A stretch of 12,365 bases of DNA from Conexibacter sp. (GCA_025964055.1 JAOPZP010000590.1:1-12365), one strand, 5' to 3'; numbered from the stretch's first letter, positions 1 to 6,291 are shown. Notes: generated from the letters alone by a model not told the origin. Numbers and translations are program-made.

Positions 1-14
1 CGCCGGCGGCGCCC

Positions 15-329
15 GTGACCTCCACCGCCGCCGCCCTGCTCCAGGATCGCCTCGGCCTGACCGACGACGAGCTGCTGACGGCGCTCGACGCCGACCCGCT
101 GGCGATCCTCGGCGGCGACCTGGACCACAAGCCGCAGCTGCCGATCCTCCTCACGCTCACCGAGGAGGCCGCGGAGCGCGCCGGCGACGGCATGCTGCGC
201 CGCTGGATCCGCTCGACCGGGCGCCACGGGCGCCCGATCGACCTCCTGCTCGCCCGCGACTTCGGCGCGTTCGAGGATGCCCTCGACGACCTCCGCGAGC
301 GCGGCTTCGTCGTGCGCGCGGCGCGCTGA
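15..329 (+). CDS. Small soluble protein, possible MbcA/ParS/Xre-like (DUF2384-like) fold; 5' end uncertain
   Basis: This reads as a 104-residue acidic soluble protein with no signal peptide or membrane segment. I do not firmly recognise it. The N-terminal half contains LTDDELLTALDADPLAILGG. The C-terminal half has a pattern, LRRWIRS then GRPIDLLLARDF then ALDDLRERGF, that loosely resembles the C-terminal domain of MbcA/ParS/Xre antitoxins (DUF2384: a W near the start, GRRP-DLL, then an AL-x-x-L-x-x-G end). That comparison is from memory and is inference only. The GTG at 15 has no Shine-Dalgarno sequence, and the frame stays open to the left edge of the window, so the true start may lie outside. 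The gene downstream is an exported protein, not a RES-type toxin, so any toxin partner would have to lie upstream. The coding call is good; the family call is weak. Confidence 0.7.
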   Translation: MTSTAAALLQDRLGLTDDELLTALDADPLAILGGDLDHKPQLPILLTLTEEAAERAGDGMLRRWIRSTGRHGRPIDLLLARDFGAFEDALDDLRERGFVVRAAR

Positions 330-358
330 CCGGCGTCACCTTCGGGCCCGCGCCCTCG

Positions 359-1255
359 TTGCACGGGGATGAACGCCCGCCCCCCGCCCTGGCCCTCACC
401 CTCGCCGCCGCCGTCCTCGGCGCGACGACCGCCGCCTCGGCCGCCCCGGCCCCGCCCGTCCGGCCGCCCGACCAGCGGCCCCACACCATCGCGGCGACCT
501 ACGATCGCGACGGCGTCGTCGTCCGCCGGTTCGACTTGCGCATAACCCGCCGCACCGGCGTGCTCCACGCGACGGTGACCGCCACGGCGCAGGCCAGCGG
601 CGCCACGCGCCGCGTCGCGCTCGTCGTCGGGCGCTGCGCCGGCGGCTCGCTGGGCTTCCCGACCTGCCCGCCGTCGCTGAGCGTGCCGGTCACGCTGCGG
701 GCCGGAGCCGGCCCGATCGCCGTCAGCCGCTCCGTCACGCTGCGCCAGCCGCCGCCGGGGTCCGACTACGTCCAGGCCGCGCTCGTCACGCCCGGCAGCG
801 CGCACGACGCACGGTTCGCCGCCAAGCAGGAGTACGCGCGGGTGCTCCTGCGCGGCACGGCCTGGCGGGGACCGCTGGCGGGCCAGGCCTTCGGCGTCCG
901 CACACGGGCCACGGCCGCGCTCGACGTCCGCCACGTCACGCTGAACCTGTCGGCGGTCTCGCCGGCGGCCGCGCGTCCGGTGTGGACGTGGACCGGCACC
1001 GCGCCGGCGCCGTTCAGCGCCGAGACGACGCTCTCGCCGTGCGGCAGCGACAGCGGCTGCACCAACCACGTCTACGCTGACACGTTCGGCGCGGGCAGCG
1101 TCACGGCGTTCGCCCGCCCGGGCGCCCATCGCCCGGCCGGCGCGACCGCGTTCTCGCTCACCGTCGCGAGCGGTCCGCAGGATCAGGCCGCCACGGTCAG
1201 GCTGCCATGGCCCGACCCAGCGCCCGCGTCAGCGCAGCGCCTGCGCGGCCTGTGA
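359..1255 (+). CDS. Exported hypothetical protein with four cysteines
   Basis: The predicted product is 298 residues with a hydrophobic, Ala-rich N-terminal segment ending near ATTAASAAPA, which looks like a Sec signal peptide. The mature part is rich in beta-prone Thr/Val/Arg stretches and has four cysteines (about C93, C103, C228, C234) in two close pairs, which fits two disulfides in an extracytoplasmic protein. I recognise no family. The start is a problem: the only in-frame start is TTG at 359, with no Shine-Dalgarno sequence and an acidic n-region (HGDER), which is unusual for a signal peptide. An ATG at 369 lies in another frame and would join the signal-peptide frame if the C6 run at 380-385 had one more C. 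The gene begins 29 bases after the preceding one. Its 3' end overlaps the convergent DUF4235 gene by 27 bases. Confidence 0.72.
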   Translation: MHGDERPPPALALTLAAAVLGATTAASAAPAPPVRPPDQRPHTIAATYDRDGVVVRRFDLRITRRTGVLHATVTATAQASGATRRVALVVGRCAGGSLGFPTCPPSLSVPVTLRAGAGPIAVSRSVTLRQPPPGSDYVQAALVTPGSAHDARFAAKQEYARVLLRGTAWRGPLAGQAFGVRTRATAALDVRHVTLNLSAVSPAAARPVWTWTGTAPAPFSAETTLSPCGSDSGCTNHVYADTFGAGSVTAFARPGAHRPAGATAFSLTVASGPQDQAATVRLPWPDPAPASAQRLRGL

Positions 1256-1525
1256 CTTCTCCTGCTCCTTGTCGCCCGGCCAGACGCCGAAGACGTGGTC
1301 CCAGCCCTTGGCGCCGGCGCGATCGACGGCGGCGCGGGTCACCCTGAACGTCATGCCCTGCACGGCCGCCGCGGCCAGGACCTTGGGCCAGTCGGCGTCG
1401 CGCGTCGTGGGCTTGGGCGGCTCCTCGTCGTCGAACACGCCCCAGATGACGTCGAAGAGCTTCTTGGACACGAATCCGGCCAGCAGGCCCAGGACGATGC
1501 CGATCGGCTTGTACGCGAGCTTCAT
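1229..1525 (-). CDS. DUF4235 family membrane protein
   Basis: The product has 98 residues and starts MKLAYKPIGIVLGLLAGF, the typical opening of the actinobacterial DUF4235 family, whose function is unknown. Residues about 7-30 (from PIGIVLGLLAGF to FDVIWGVF) form a hydrophobic segment interrupted by SKK. An acidic linker (DDEEPP) follows. A second amphipathic/hydrophobic stretch around VLAAAAVQGMTF and a charged C-terminus ending EKSQAAQALR complete it, so one or two membrane passes are likely. I chose the ATG whose complement is 1523-1525 because it gives the family N-terminus; an upstream in-frame start at 1636 would add 37 non-family residues and leave almost no room for the divergent promoter. 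Its upstream region carries no strong Shine-Dalgarno sequence. The stop lies inside the last codons of the convergent gene at 359-1255. It is the only convincing minus-strand gene here. Confidence 0.85.
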   Translation of the reverse strand: MKLAYKPIGIVLGLLAGFVSKKLFDVIWGVFDDEEPPKPTTRDADWPKVLAAAAVQGMTFRVTRAAVDRAGAKGWDHVFGVWPGDKEQEKSQAAQALR

Positions 1526-1663
1526 GGTCCGACGGTACCCGAAGGTCGCGCGCCGGACGCCCGCGCCGAACTGCCCGAATGGCATCCAGGACCGGCCCAC
1601 TTGTCCGATGAAATGGGGTACACCTCGCGTCACCATCGGCGATCATCGTCGGAAGGGAGCACG
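1526..1663. promoter_or_regulatory. Divergent intergenic region between DUF4235 and the 1664 gene
   Basis: This 138-base gap separates two divergently transcribed starts and must hold both promoters. It contains a locally lower-GC patch around 1600-1622 (ttgtccgatgaaatggggta), rare in this window. A TTGTCC at 1601-1606 could be a -35-like element, but I see no TANNNT hexamer at a normal distance from it, so no promoter is assigned. Function is inferred from position only. Confidence 0.4.
1651..1659 (+). promoter_or_regulatory. Ribosome binding site of the 1664 gene
   Basis: The purine run ggaagggag sits 4 bases before the ATG at 1664. It is one of only two clear Shine-Dalgarno sequences in this window and decides the start. 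The frame is open further upstream, to about 1295, but that part runs across the DUF4235 gene. Confidence 0.7.
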
Positions 1664-2398
1664 ATGGACGAGCAGCACCACGACCGGCAGGACGAGCGGC
1701 CCGGCGAGGGTCTCGCCGACGAGCTGCTGCGCAGCGCGCTGCTGGACCCCGACGCGGCCGCCGCCGTCGCGCTGAAGGTCCACGGCCTCGCGGTCGCCGA
1801 GCAGCTCACGGTCGTCTTCCACGGCCGCCGCGACCTCGGCACGATCCAGACCTACGTCGCCAACGGCGGCCACGGGTCGGGCGAGCGCCTGGGCGTCCGC
1901 GACCTCCTGCGCGTCCCGTGCGACCTCGACCTCGGCGAGACCCACACGCGCGCCGAGGCCGAGGAGGCCTACGCGGCCCAGGCGCGCACGCTGCGCGACG
2001 CGCTGCAGATGGCCGACACCGTCCTCGCGATCTGGGAGGGCCCGCTGCGCGACGTCGCCGACTCCGCCGTCGGCGTCGTCCGCTCCGTCGACCTCGACGT
2101 GCCGCTCCCGGCGCACCGCCTGATGCCGATCGCGCTGGTCGCGCCCGAGCGCCATCTGGTCGTCGTGCCCGTCTGCGGCGCCCGCACGCTGGCCGAGGGC
2201 CGCCCGCCGATGGGGATCGCGTGCGCCCAGCAGGACGTCGCGCACGTCTACTCGCTGCCCGACGACCCCGAGGCCTCCCTGCAGGACTTCCTCGTCCGCG
2301 CCGCCGAGCACGCGCGCACGATGGCCGAGCGCCTCGAGGCCCAGGAGCGCTCGGTCCGGCGCTTCCTCGAGCTCAACGGGCCCGACGAGGCGGCCTGA
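1664..2398 (+). CDS. Hypothetical soluble protein, 244 residues
   Basis: I do not recognise this family. The product starts MDEQHHDRQDERPGEG, a hydrophilic acidic/His-rich leader. A mixed alpha/beta region follows, including VHGLAVAEQLTVVFHGRRDL and a central strand pair LMPIALVAPERHLVVVPVCG. The end is a long charged helix (HARTMAERLEAQERSVRRFLEL) that could form a short coiled coil. There is no signal peptide or membrane segment, so it is probably cytoplasmic. Three cysteines (in VPCDLDL, VPVCGA and GIACAQ) are spread over the chain with no metal-binding spacing that I recognise. The ATG at 1664 is favoured by the ggaagggag motif just upstream. It stands alone, with a divergent neighbour upstream and a 110-base repeat-bearing gap downstream, so it is probably transcribed as its own unit. 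Confidence 0.82.
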   Translation: MDEQHHDRQDERPGEGLADELLRSALLDPDAAAAVALKVHGLAVAEQLTVVFHGRRDLGTIQTYVANGGHGSGERLGVRDLLRVPCDLDLGETHTRAEAEEAYAAQARTLRDALQMADTVLAIWEGPLRDVADSAVGVVRSVDLDVPLPAHRLMPIALVAPERHLVVVPVCGARTLAEGRPPMGIACAQQDVAHVYSLPDDPEASLQDFLVRAAEHARTMAERLEAQERSVRRFLELNGPDEAA

Positions 2399-2439
2399 GC
2401 CTCGCCCAGAGGGCTCGTTCAGGGGCGGCAGCTCGCGCA

Positions 2440-2501
2440 GGCGCTCGCTCCCGCGGCCATCTCACCTCTAGGCGCTCGCTCCCGCGGCCATCTCACCTCT
2501 A
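2440..2501. repeat. Perfect 31-bp tandem duplication
   Basis: Two identical 31-bp copies lie head to tail at 2440-2470 and 2471-2501. Each begins ggcgctcgctcccgcggcca and ends tctcacctcta. The bases right after the second copy (ggctctcgt) resemble the beginning of a third unit. The array fills most of the gap before the gene that starts at 2509. The junction of each copy with what follows gives TAGGCG (2469-2474) and TAGGCT (2500-2505), so the duplication also copies a -10-like sequence. A minus-strand reading shows gaggtgag followed by ATG in each copy, but those frames stop within 13 codons. Confidence 0.95.
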
Positions 2502-2505
2502 GGCT
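2500..2505 (+). promoter_or_regulatory. Candidate -10 element (TAGGCT) for the 2509 gene
   Basis: TAGGCT fits the TANNNT pattern of high-GC actinobacterial -10 elements. It lies immediately before GTG codons at 2509 and 2515, with no Shine-Dalgarno sequence between. A transcript starting 6-9 bases downstream would begin around the second GTG, so this could be a leaderless start. I see no good -35 hexamer. This is inference from spacing only. Confidence 0.3.
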
Positions 2506-2508
2506 CTC

Positions 2509-2967
2509 GTGCGAGTGCTCGCCCGTCGTCGCCGTCTGCTGACCATCGCCGTCCCGCTCCTCGTGGTCTTCCTGGCGGTCTCGTTCGTCGCCGCGCGCTT
2601 CCTGACGACCGAGAACCGCGAGCGCGACGCGCTCTTCGCCCTGGTCCAGCGCGAGGCCGCCGGCGACGCGCCGGGCGTGCTGAAGCGCCTGGAGGCCTGC
2701 GACGCCGGGTGCGCCGCCAAGATCCGGGGCTTCCTGCCGCGCGTCACCGGCCCCGGCAAGGTCAAGATCGCCCGCCTGGACTCCAAGACCGCCTACTCGC
2801 TGGGCACCAGCGAGGGCTGGAGCCGGATCGTCTGGGTGCGCGGCGTCGACGGCGTCCCGGTCGTCCAGTGCGTGCGCGTCCGGCGCCGGGGAAGTCCGCT
2901 GACCGGACGCTCCGTTAGCCTCCTGCGCCTCACCGCGCCGCTGGCCGACAACGAGGACTCCTGCTGA
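2509..2967 (+). CDS. Small membrane-anchored protein with four cysteines
   Basis: The product is 152 residues. A basic n-region (RVLARRRR) is followed by one hydrophobic segment at about residues 10-29 (LLTIAVPLLVVFLAVSFVAA). No signal-peptidase site is evident, so it is probably a type II anchor with the rest outside the membrane. The exposed part has C64 and C68 (CDAGC), C121 and a C-terminal C152, four cysteines that could form two disulfides. I recognise no family; the size and layout suggest a small extracytoplasmic domain. The start could be GTG 2509 or GTG 2515; neither has a ribosome binding site, and the -10-like TAGGCT just upstream makes a leaderless start possible. The gene follows the 31-bp tandem repeat directly. 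The GH2 gene begins about 60 bases downstream, so co-transcription is possible. Confidence 0.75.
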   Translation: MRVLARRRRLLTIAVPLLVVFLAVSFVAARFLTTENRERDALFALVQREAAGDAPGVLKRLEACDAGCAAKIRGFLPRVTGPGKVKIARLDSKTAYSLGTSEGWSRIVWVRGVDGVPVVQCVRVRRRGSPLTGRSVSLLRLTAPLADNEDSC

Positions 2968-3030
2968 GCAGACGGACTCGTCGGATCGGACCGCATCGCG
3001 ATCCAGCCCCTCGTGTTCCCCCTCCCCGAG

Positions 3031-4929
3031 ATGCTCCGACGCTGCCTTCTGCTGTCCCTCCTCGCGGCCCTCGTGCTGCCCGCCGTCGCCTCTGCCCAGA
3101 GCGACGGCCTCGCCCAGAAGACCCTCTACAAGACCGGTCCCTCCGGGCGCTACCTCATGGGCGGCCAGTGGTGGTACCGCGCCGACCCGTCCGGCAACGG
3201 CGCCTCCCAGGGCTTCTCGACCAACGCCTCGACGCTGGGGTGGACGGCGGTCACCGTCCCCAACGCCTGGAACGCCAAGGACTACAGCGACGCCTCCTTC
3301 GCCGGCGGCGTCGGCTGGTACCGCAAGAGCTTCCACCTGCCCTCGAGCGCGAAGCGGCTGTCGTGGGTCGTGCGGTTCGAGTCGGTCAACTACCGCGCCA
3401 AGGTGTACCTCAACGGCCGGCTCGTCGGCAAGAACACCGGCGCCTACCTGCCCTTCGAGATCCGCCTGCCCGCCGGCGTGCTCAAGCGCGGCGGCACCAA
3501 CCTGCTCGCGGTCCGCGTCGACGACCGGCGCTTCCCGACCGACTTCCCGCCCTCGGGGCTGTCGACGACCGGCGTGCCGACCGGCGGGTGGTGGAACTAC
3601 GGCGGCCTGCTGCGCGAGGTCTACCTGCGCAAGATCGACCGCATCGACTTCACGAACGTCGCCGTCCTCCCGGACCTGCCGTGCGCCACCTGCGACGCGC
3701 ACGTCACCTACAAGGCGACGGTCCGCAACTACGGCGACACCGCCCAGCGCGTGCGGGTCACCGCCCGCCTCGGCGGGCGCACCGTCGCGCTCGGCACGGC
3801 CTCGGTCGGCGCCAAGCGCTTTGCGTCGTTCACCAGGCGCATCGCCGTCAAGAACCCCAAGACGTGGTCGCCGGCGCGTCCGTACCTCTACACCACCTCG
3901 CTGACGGCCGCCGACGGCAGCGGCAAGACCCTGCAGGGCTACTACGAGCGCACGGGCATCCGCTCCATCAAGGTCGTCGACGGGCACCTCATGCTCAACG
4001 GCAAGCCGTTGAACTTCCGTGGCTTCGGCACGCACGAGGACTCGCTCGACAAGGGCTTTGCGATCGACGACGCCCAGCGCGAGCAGCAGATCCAGTGGGC
4101 CCGCGAGGCCGGTGGCACGCTGCTGCGCAGCCACTACCCGCTGCACCCGTACTACTACGAGCGCCTCGACGAGCTCGGGATGCTGGCGTGGACCGAGGTC
4201 CCCGTCTACTCCGTCAAGACCAAGTACCTCAAGCAGCGCCTGGTGCGCGAGCTGGCCGCCAAGGAGCTGGCCAGCGCGGTGCAGACCAACATCAACCACC
4301 CGTCGATCATCGTGTGGTCGGCGGGCAACGAGTTGAGCGCCCGCCCCGGCCCCGTGCAGGGCTACTACATCCAGCGCGCGGTCACGCTGGCCAAGTCGCT
4401 GGACCCGACGCGTCCGGTCGGCCTCGCGGTCGCCGGCTACCCGTCGGCGGGCTGCCAGCCCGAGTACGGGCCGCTGGACGTCATCGGGATCAACGAGTAC
4501 TTCGGCTGGTACTCCGGTCCCAACGGCCAGATCGCCGACCGCTCGCTGCTCAGCGACTACCTCGACAGCGTGCGCCAGTGCTATCCCCAGAAGGCCATCG
4601 TCATCACCGAGACCGGGGCGGAGGCCAACCGCGACGGCCCGGTCGAGGAGCGCGGGACCTACCAGTTCCAGCAGGACTTCGCGAACTTCCACTACGGCGT
4701 CTACGCCACCAAGCCGTGGCTGTCGGGCGCGCTCTGGTGGACCCTGGAGGAGTTCGCGGTGCGCCCGAACTGGGAGGGCGGCAACCCGTGGCCGTTCTCG
4801 CCGATCCACCAGAAGGGCCTGATCACGATGGACGGGACCAAGAAGCCCGCGTTCACCGACATCCAGCGGATCTACAAGGGCACGCAGCAGTGGGGCGGCG
4901 CACCGGCCGCCGCCCCGGCGCGCCGGTAG
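3031..4929 (+). CDS. Secreted glycoside hydrolase family 2 protein (beta-glucuronidase/beta-galactosidase-like)
   Basis: The 632-residue product starts with a Sec signal peptide (MLRRCLLLSLLAALVLPAVA, cleavage likely after ASA at 22). It then shows GH2 order: a sugar-binding jelly-roll at about 30-200 (GWYRKSF, VYLNGRLVG), an Ig-like beta-sandwich at about 205-310, and a TIM barrel from about 312 (LNGKPLNFRGFGTHED; RSHYPLHPYYYERLDELGM around 366-384). NHPSIIVWSAGNE supplies the expected acid/base at E434, and VITETGAE the expected nucleophile at E527. The 93-residue spacing is close to that of beta-glucuronidases. The glucuronidase NxKG motif reads HQKG here (H593, K595), so glucuronide specificity is doubtful. 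The enzyme would cleave a beta-glycoside outside the membrane; its substrate is unknown. GTG at 3013 is an alternative start that adds six residues. Neither start has a Shine-Dalgarno sequence; ATG 3031 gives the cleaner signal peptide. A hairpin closes the gene. Confidence 0.93.
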   Translation: MLRRCLLLSLLAALVLPAVASAQSDGLAQKTLYKTGPSGRYLMGGQWWYRADPSGNGASQGFSTNASTLGWTAVTVPNAWNAKDYSDASFAGGVGWYRKSFHLPSSAKRLSWVVRFESVNYRAKVYLNGRLVGKNTGAYLPFEIRLPAGVLKRGGTNLLAVRVDDRRFPTDFPPSGLSTTGVPTGGWWNYGGLLREVYLRKIDRIDFTNVAVLPDLPCATCDAHVTYKATVRNYGDTAQRVRVTARLGGRTVALGTASVGAKRFASFTRRIAVKNPKTWSPARPYLYTTSLTAADGSGKTLQGYYERTGIRSIKVVDGHLMLNGKPLNFRGFGTHEDSLDKGFAIDDAQREQQIQWAREAGGTLLRSHYPLHPYYYERLDELGMLAWTEVPVYSVKTKYLKQRLVRELAAKELASAVQTNINHPSIIVWSAGNELSARPGPVQGYYIQRAVTLAKSLDPTRPVGLAVAGYPSAGCQPEYGPLDVIGINEYFGWYSGPNGQIADRSLLSDYLDSVRQCYPQKAIVITETGAEANRDGPVEERGTYQFQQDFANFHYGVYATKPWLSGALWWTLEEFAVRPNWEGGNPWPFSPIHQKGLITMDGTKKPAFTDIQRIYKGTQQWGGAPAAAPARR

Positions 4930-4946
4930 CGCCGCGCGACACCGGC

Positions 4947-4974
4947 CTCCCTGGGCGCGCGACCGCCCAGGGAG
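4947..4974 (+). terminator. Strong hairpin after the GH2 gene
   Basis: An 11-bp perfect stem (ctccctgggcg at 4947-4957 with cgcccagggag at 4964-4974) encloses a 6-base loop, 18 bases after the GH2 stop. There is no T-tract, as is common for hairpins in very high-GC actinobacteria. Its place between the GH2 gene and the rplY operon fits an intrinsic terminator that isolates the two units. Confidence 0.7.
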
Positions 4975-4998
4975 CCGAGGTCTCCGGCGTCGCTCCGC

Positions 4999-5004
4999 TA
5001 CCAT
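4999..5004 (+). promoter_or_regulatory. Candidate -10 element (TACCAT) for rplY-pth-MFS
   Basis: TACCAT fits the TANNNT pattern and lies 12 bases before the rplY ATG, downstream of the GH2 terminator hairpin. A start 6-8 bases after it would leave a leader of only a few bases, consistent with the absence of a Shine-Dalgarno sequence before 5017. No convincing -35 hexamer is visible. Confidence 0.35.
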
Positions 5005-5016
5005 CGGCCGCCGCTC

Positions 5017-5688
5017 ATGGCCGACCAGACCACCACTCTTGACGTTCACGCCCGCGAGGCTGCCCACTCCCGCGAGACGCGCCGACTGCGCCGCTCCGGG
5101 CAGGTCCCCGGCGTCCTCTACGGCGGCACCGGCGAGCCCCTCGCCTTCGCCGTCGCAGCCCGCACGCTGCGCCACGCCCTCGCCGCCAAGGGCGCGGTGC
5201 TCGAGCTGAGCATCGACGGCGGCCCGGGCACGCCGGCGGTCCTCAAGGACTCCCAGCGCCACCCCGTCCGCGGCGAGATCATGCACGTCGATCTCCTGCG
5301 CGTCGACCTCACCGTCGAGATCGAGGCGACCGTCCCGGTCGTGCTCGTCAACTTCGAGCAGGCGCCCGGCATCGTCGAGGGCGGCATCCTGGAGCACGTC
5401 ACGCGCGAGCTGACGATCCAGGCGCTCCCCAACGACATCCCCGAGTCGATCGAGGTCGACGTCTCCGGCATGGAGATGAACGCCACGATCCAGCTGTCGG
5501 CGATCACGGCGCCGGCCGGCATCACGCTCCTCGACGACCCGGACGCCACCGTCCTGGCGTCGATCACGCCCCCGAGCGTGTCGACCGAGAGCGGCGACGA
5601 GGTCGAGACCGAGACCGAGCGCGTCGGCGAGAAGCCGCAGGCCGAGGCCGCCGCCGACGCCTCCAGCGGCGACGGCAGCGCCGAGTAG
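5017..5688 (+). CDS. rplY: 50S ribosomal protein L25, general stress protein Ctc/TL5 type
   Basis: L25 binds 5S rRNA in the large ribosomal subunit. The 223-residue product is the long CTC/TL5 form rather than the short, roughly 94-residue E. coli form. The N-terminal 5S-binding domain, about residues 5-97, shows SRETRRLRRSGQVPGVLYGG and the hallmark DSQRHPVRGEIMHVDLLRVD. The C-terminal TL5-like beta domain, about 98-185, contains VLVNFEQAPGIVEGGILEHV, LPNDIPESIEVDVSGM and the closing DPDATVLASI. A very acidic, Glu/Ala-rich tail from about 187 ends the protein, usual in this subfamily. The start ATG has no Shine-Dalgarno sequence but follows a TACCAT -10-like element. The gene lies 21 bases before pth, the order also known from Bacillus (ctc-spoVC) and many actinobacteria. 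Its stop codon lies in the loop of a hairpin. Confidence 0.97.
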   Translation: MADQTTTLDVHAREAAHSRETRRLRRSGQVPGVLYGGTGEPLAFAVAARTLRHALAAKGAVLELSIDGGPGTPAVLKDSQRHPVRGEIMHVDLLRVDLTVEIEATVPVVLVNFEQAPGIVEGGILEHVTRELTIQALPNDIPESIEVDVSGMEMNATIQLSAITAPAGITLLDDPDATVLASITPPSVSTESGDEVETETERVGEKPQAEAAADASSGDGSAE

Positions 5689-5699
5689 TCCTCGGCGCT
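5677..5699 (+). terminator. Hairpin with the rplY stop codon in its loop (attenuator candidate)
   Basis: agcgccgag (5677-5685) pairs perfectly with ctcggcgct (5691-5699) around the 5-base loop tagtc, whose first three bases are the rplY stop codon. The structure ends 10 bases before the pth ATG and has no T-tract. A ribosome terminating on rplY would cover the stem, so it may act as a translation-linked attenuator or an RNA processing/stability site rather than a full terminator. That role is inference; the pairing is seen. Confidence 0.6.
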
Positions 5700-5709
5700 C
5701 GCTGAGCCG

Positions 5710-6291
5710 ATGCGGCTTCCGGGCCGCGCCGCGCCCGTCGACTGGCTGGTCGTCGGGCTCGGCAACCCCGGCGCGCAGTACGCCCGCACGCCACACAACG
5801 TCGGGTTCCAGGTCGCCGAGGCGCTGATCGCGCGCTGGGACCTGGGCAAGCCGAAGAAGACCTTCGCCGGCCTGTACGTCGACGGGCGCACGATGCCCGG
5901 CGGTCCCCGGGTCGGCGTCCTGCTGCCGCAGACCTTCATGAACGACTCGGGGCGCTCGGCCGGGCCGGCGCGCGGGGCGCTCAAGGTCGACCTCGACCAC
6001 GTGGTGGCCGTCCACGACGAGATCGACCTGAAGTTCGGCGACGTCCGGACGCGCCTCGGCGGCGGGCTGGCCGGGCACAACGGCCTCAAGTCGCTCAAGC
6101 AGGGCTTCGGCTCGCCGGACTTCGCCCGCGTGCGCATCGGCGTCGGGCGCCCGGACTCGACCGACCCGGACATCGTCGCCGCCTACGTCCTGGGCAAGTG
6201 GCGCCAGCCGGGCGCCGACGTCGCCGACCTCGTGGACCGCGCCGCCGACGCCGTGGAGCGCATCGTCGACGGGCGCGATGCGCTGGGCTGA
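5710..6291 (+). CDS. pth: Peptidyl-tRNA hydrolase
   Basis: This cytoplasmic enzyme cleaves the ester bond of peptidyl-tRNAs that drop off ribosomes, recycling the tRNA. The 193-residue length matches the bacterial family (about 190). The N-terminal signature is intact: GLGNPGAQYARTPHNVGF gives N19 and the catalytic H29, equivalent to E. coli N10 and H20. FMNDSG carries the conserved substrate Asn, HDEIDLKFGDVRTRLGGG supplies the Asp that supports the catalytic His, and GHNGLKSL supplies the conserved C-terminal-half Asn. A short extra N-terminus (MRLPGRAAPVDW) precedes the first strand. ATG 5710 has only a weak gag upstream; translation is probably helped by rplY 21 bases away. The downstream MFS gene starts inside the last codons of pth, so the two are likely co-translated. 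Confidence 0.97.
   Translation: MRLPGRAAPVDWLVVGLGNPGAQYARTPHNVGFQVAEALIARWDLGKPKKTFAGLYVDGRTMPGGPRVGVLLPQTFMNDSGRSAGPARGALKVDLDHVVAVHDEIDLKFGDVRTRLGGGLAGHNGLKSLKQGFGSPDFARVRIGVGRPDSTDPDIVAAYVLGKWRQPGADVADLVDRAADAVERIVDGRDALG

Noticed and set aside
2394..2423. Imperfect stem around the stop of the 1664 gene (gagcc/ggctc with outer cct/agg)
   Set aside because: It needs a 4-base bulge and is too weak to call a terminator from sequence alone.
2440..2501. Minus-strand gaggtgag-ATG signals in each copy of the 31-bp repeat
   Set aside because: The frames that follow end after 7 and 13 codons, and no gene lies on that strand to receive them.
2440..2501. CRISPR-like array
   Set aside because: The two repeat copies abut with no spacers and there are no cas genes in the window.
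2983..3004. Hairpin ggatcg/cgatcc between the 2509 gene and the GH2 gene
   Set aside because: Only 6 bp with a 10-base loop and no T-tract; expected by chance at this GC content, so not called a terminator.
3168..5042. A 624-codon plus-strand frame overlapping the GH2 gene
   Set aside because: Out of frame with an enzyme whose catalytic motifs are all intact; Arg/Ala-rich shadow that also runs through the terminator hairpin.
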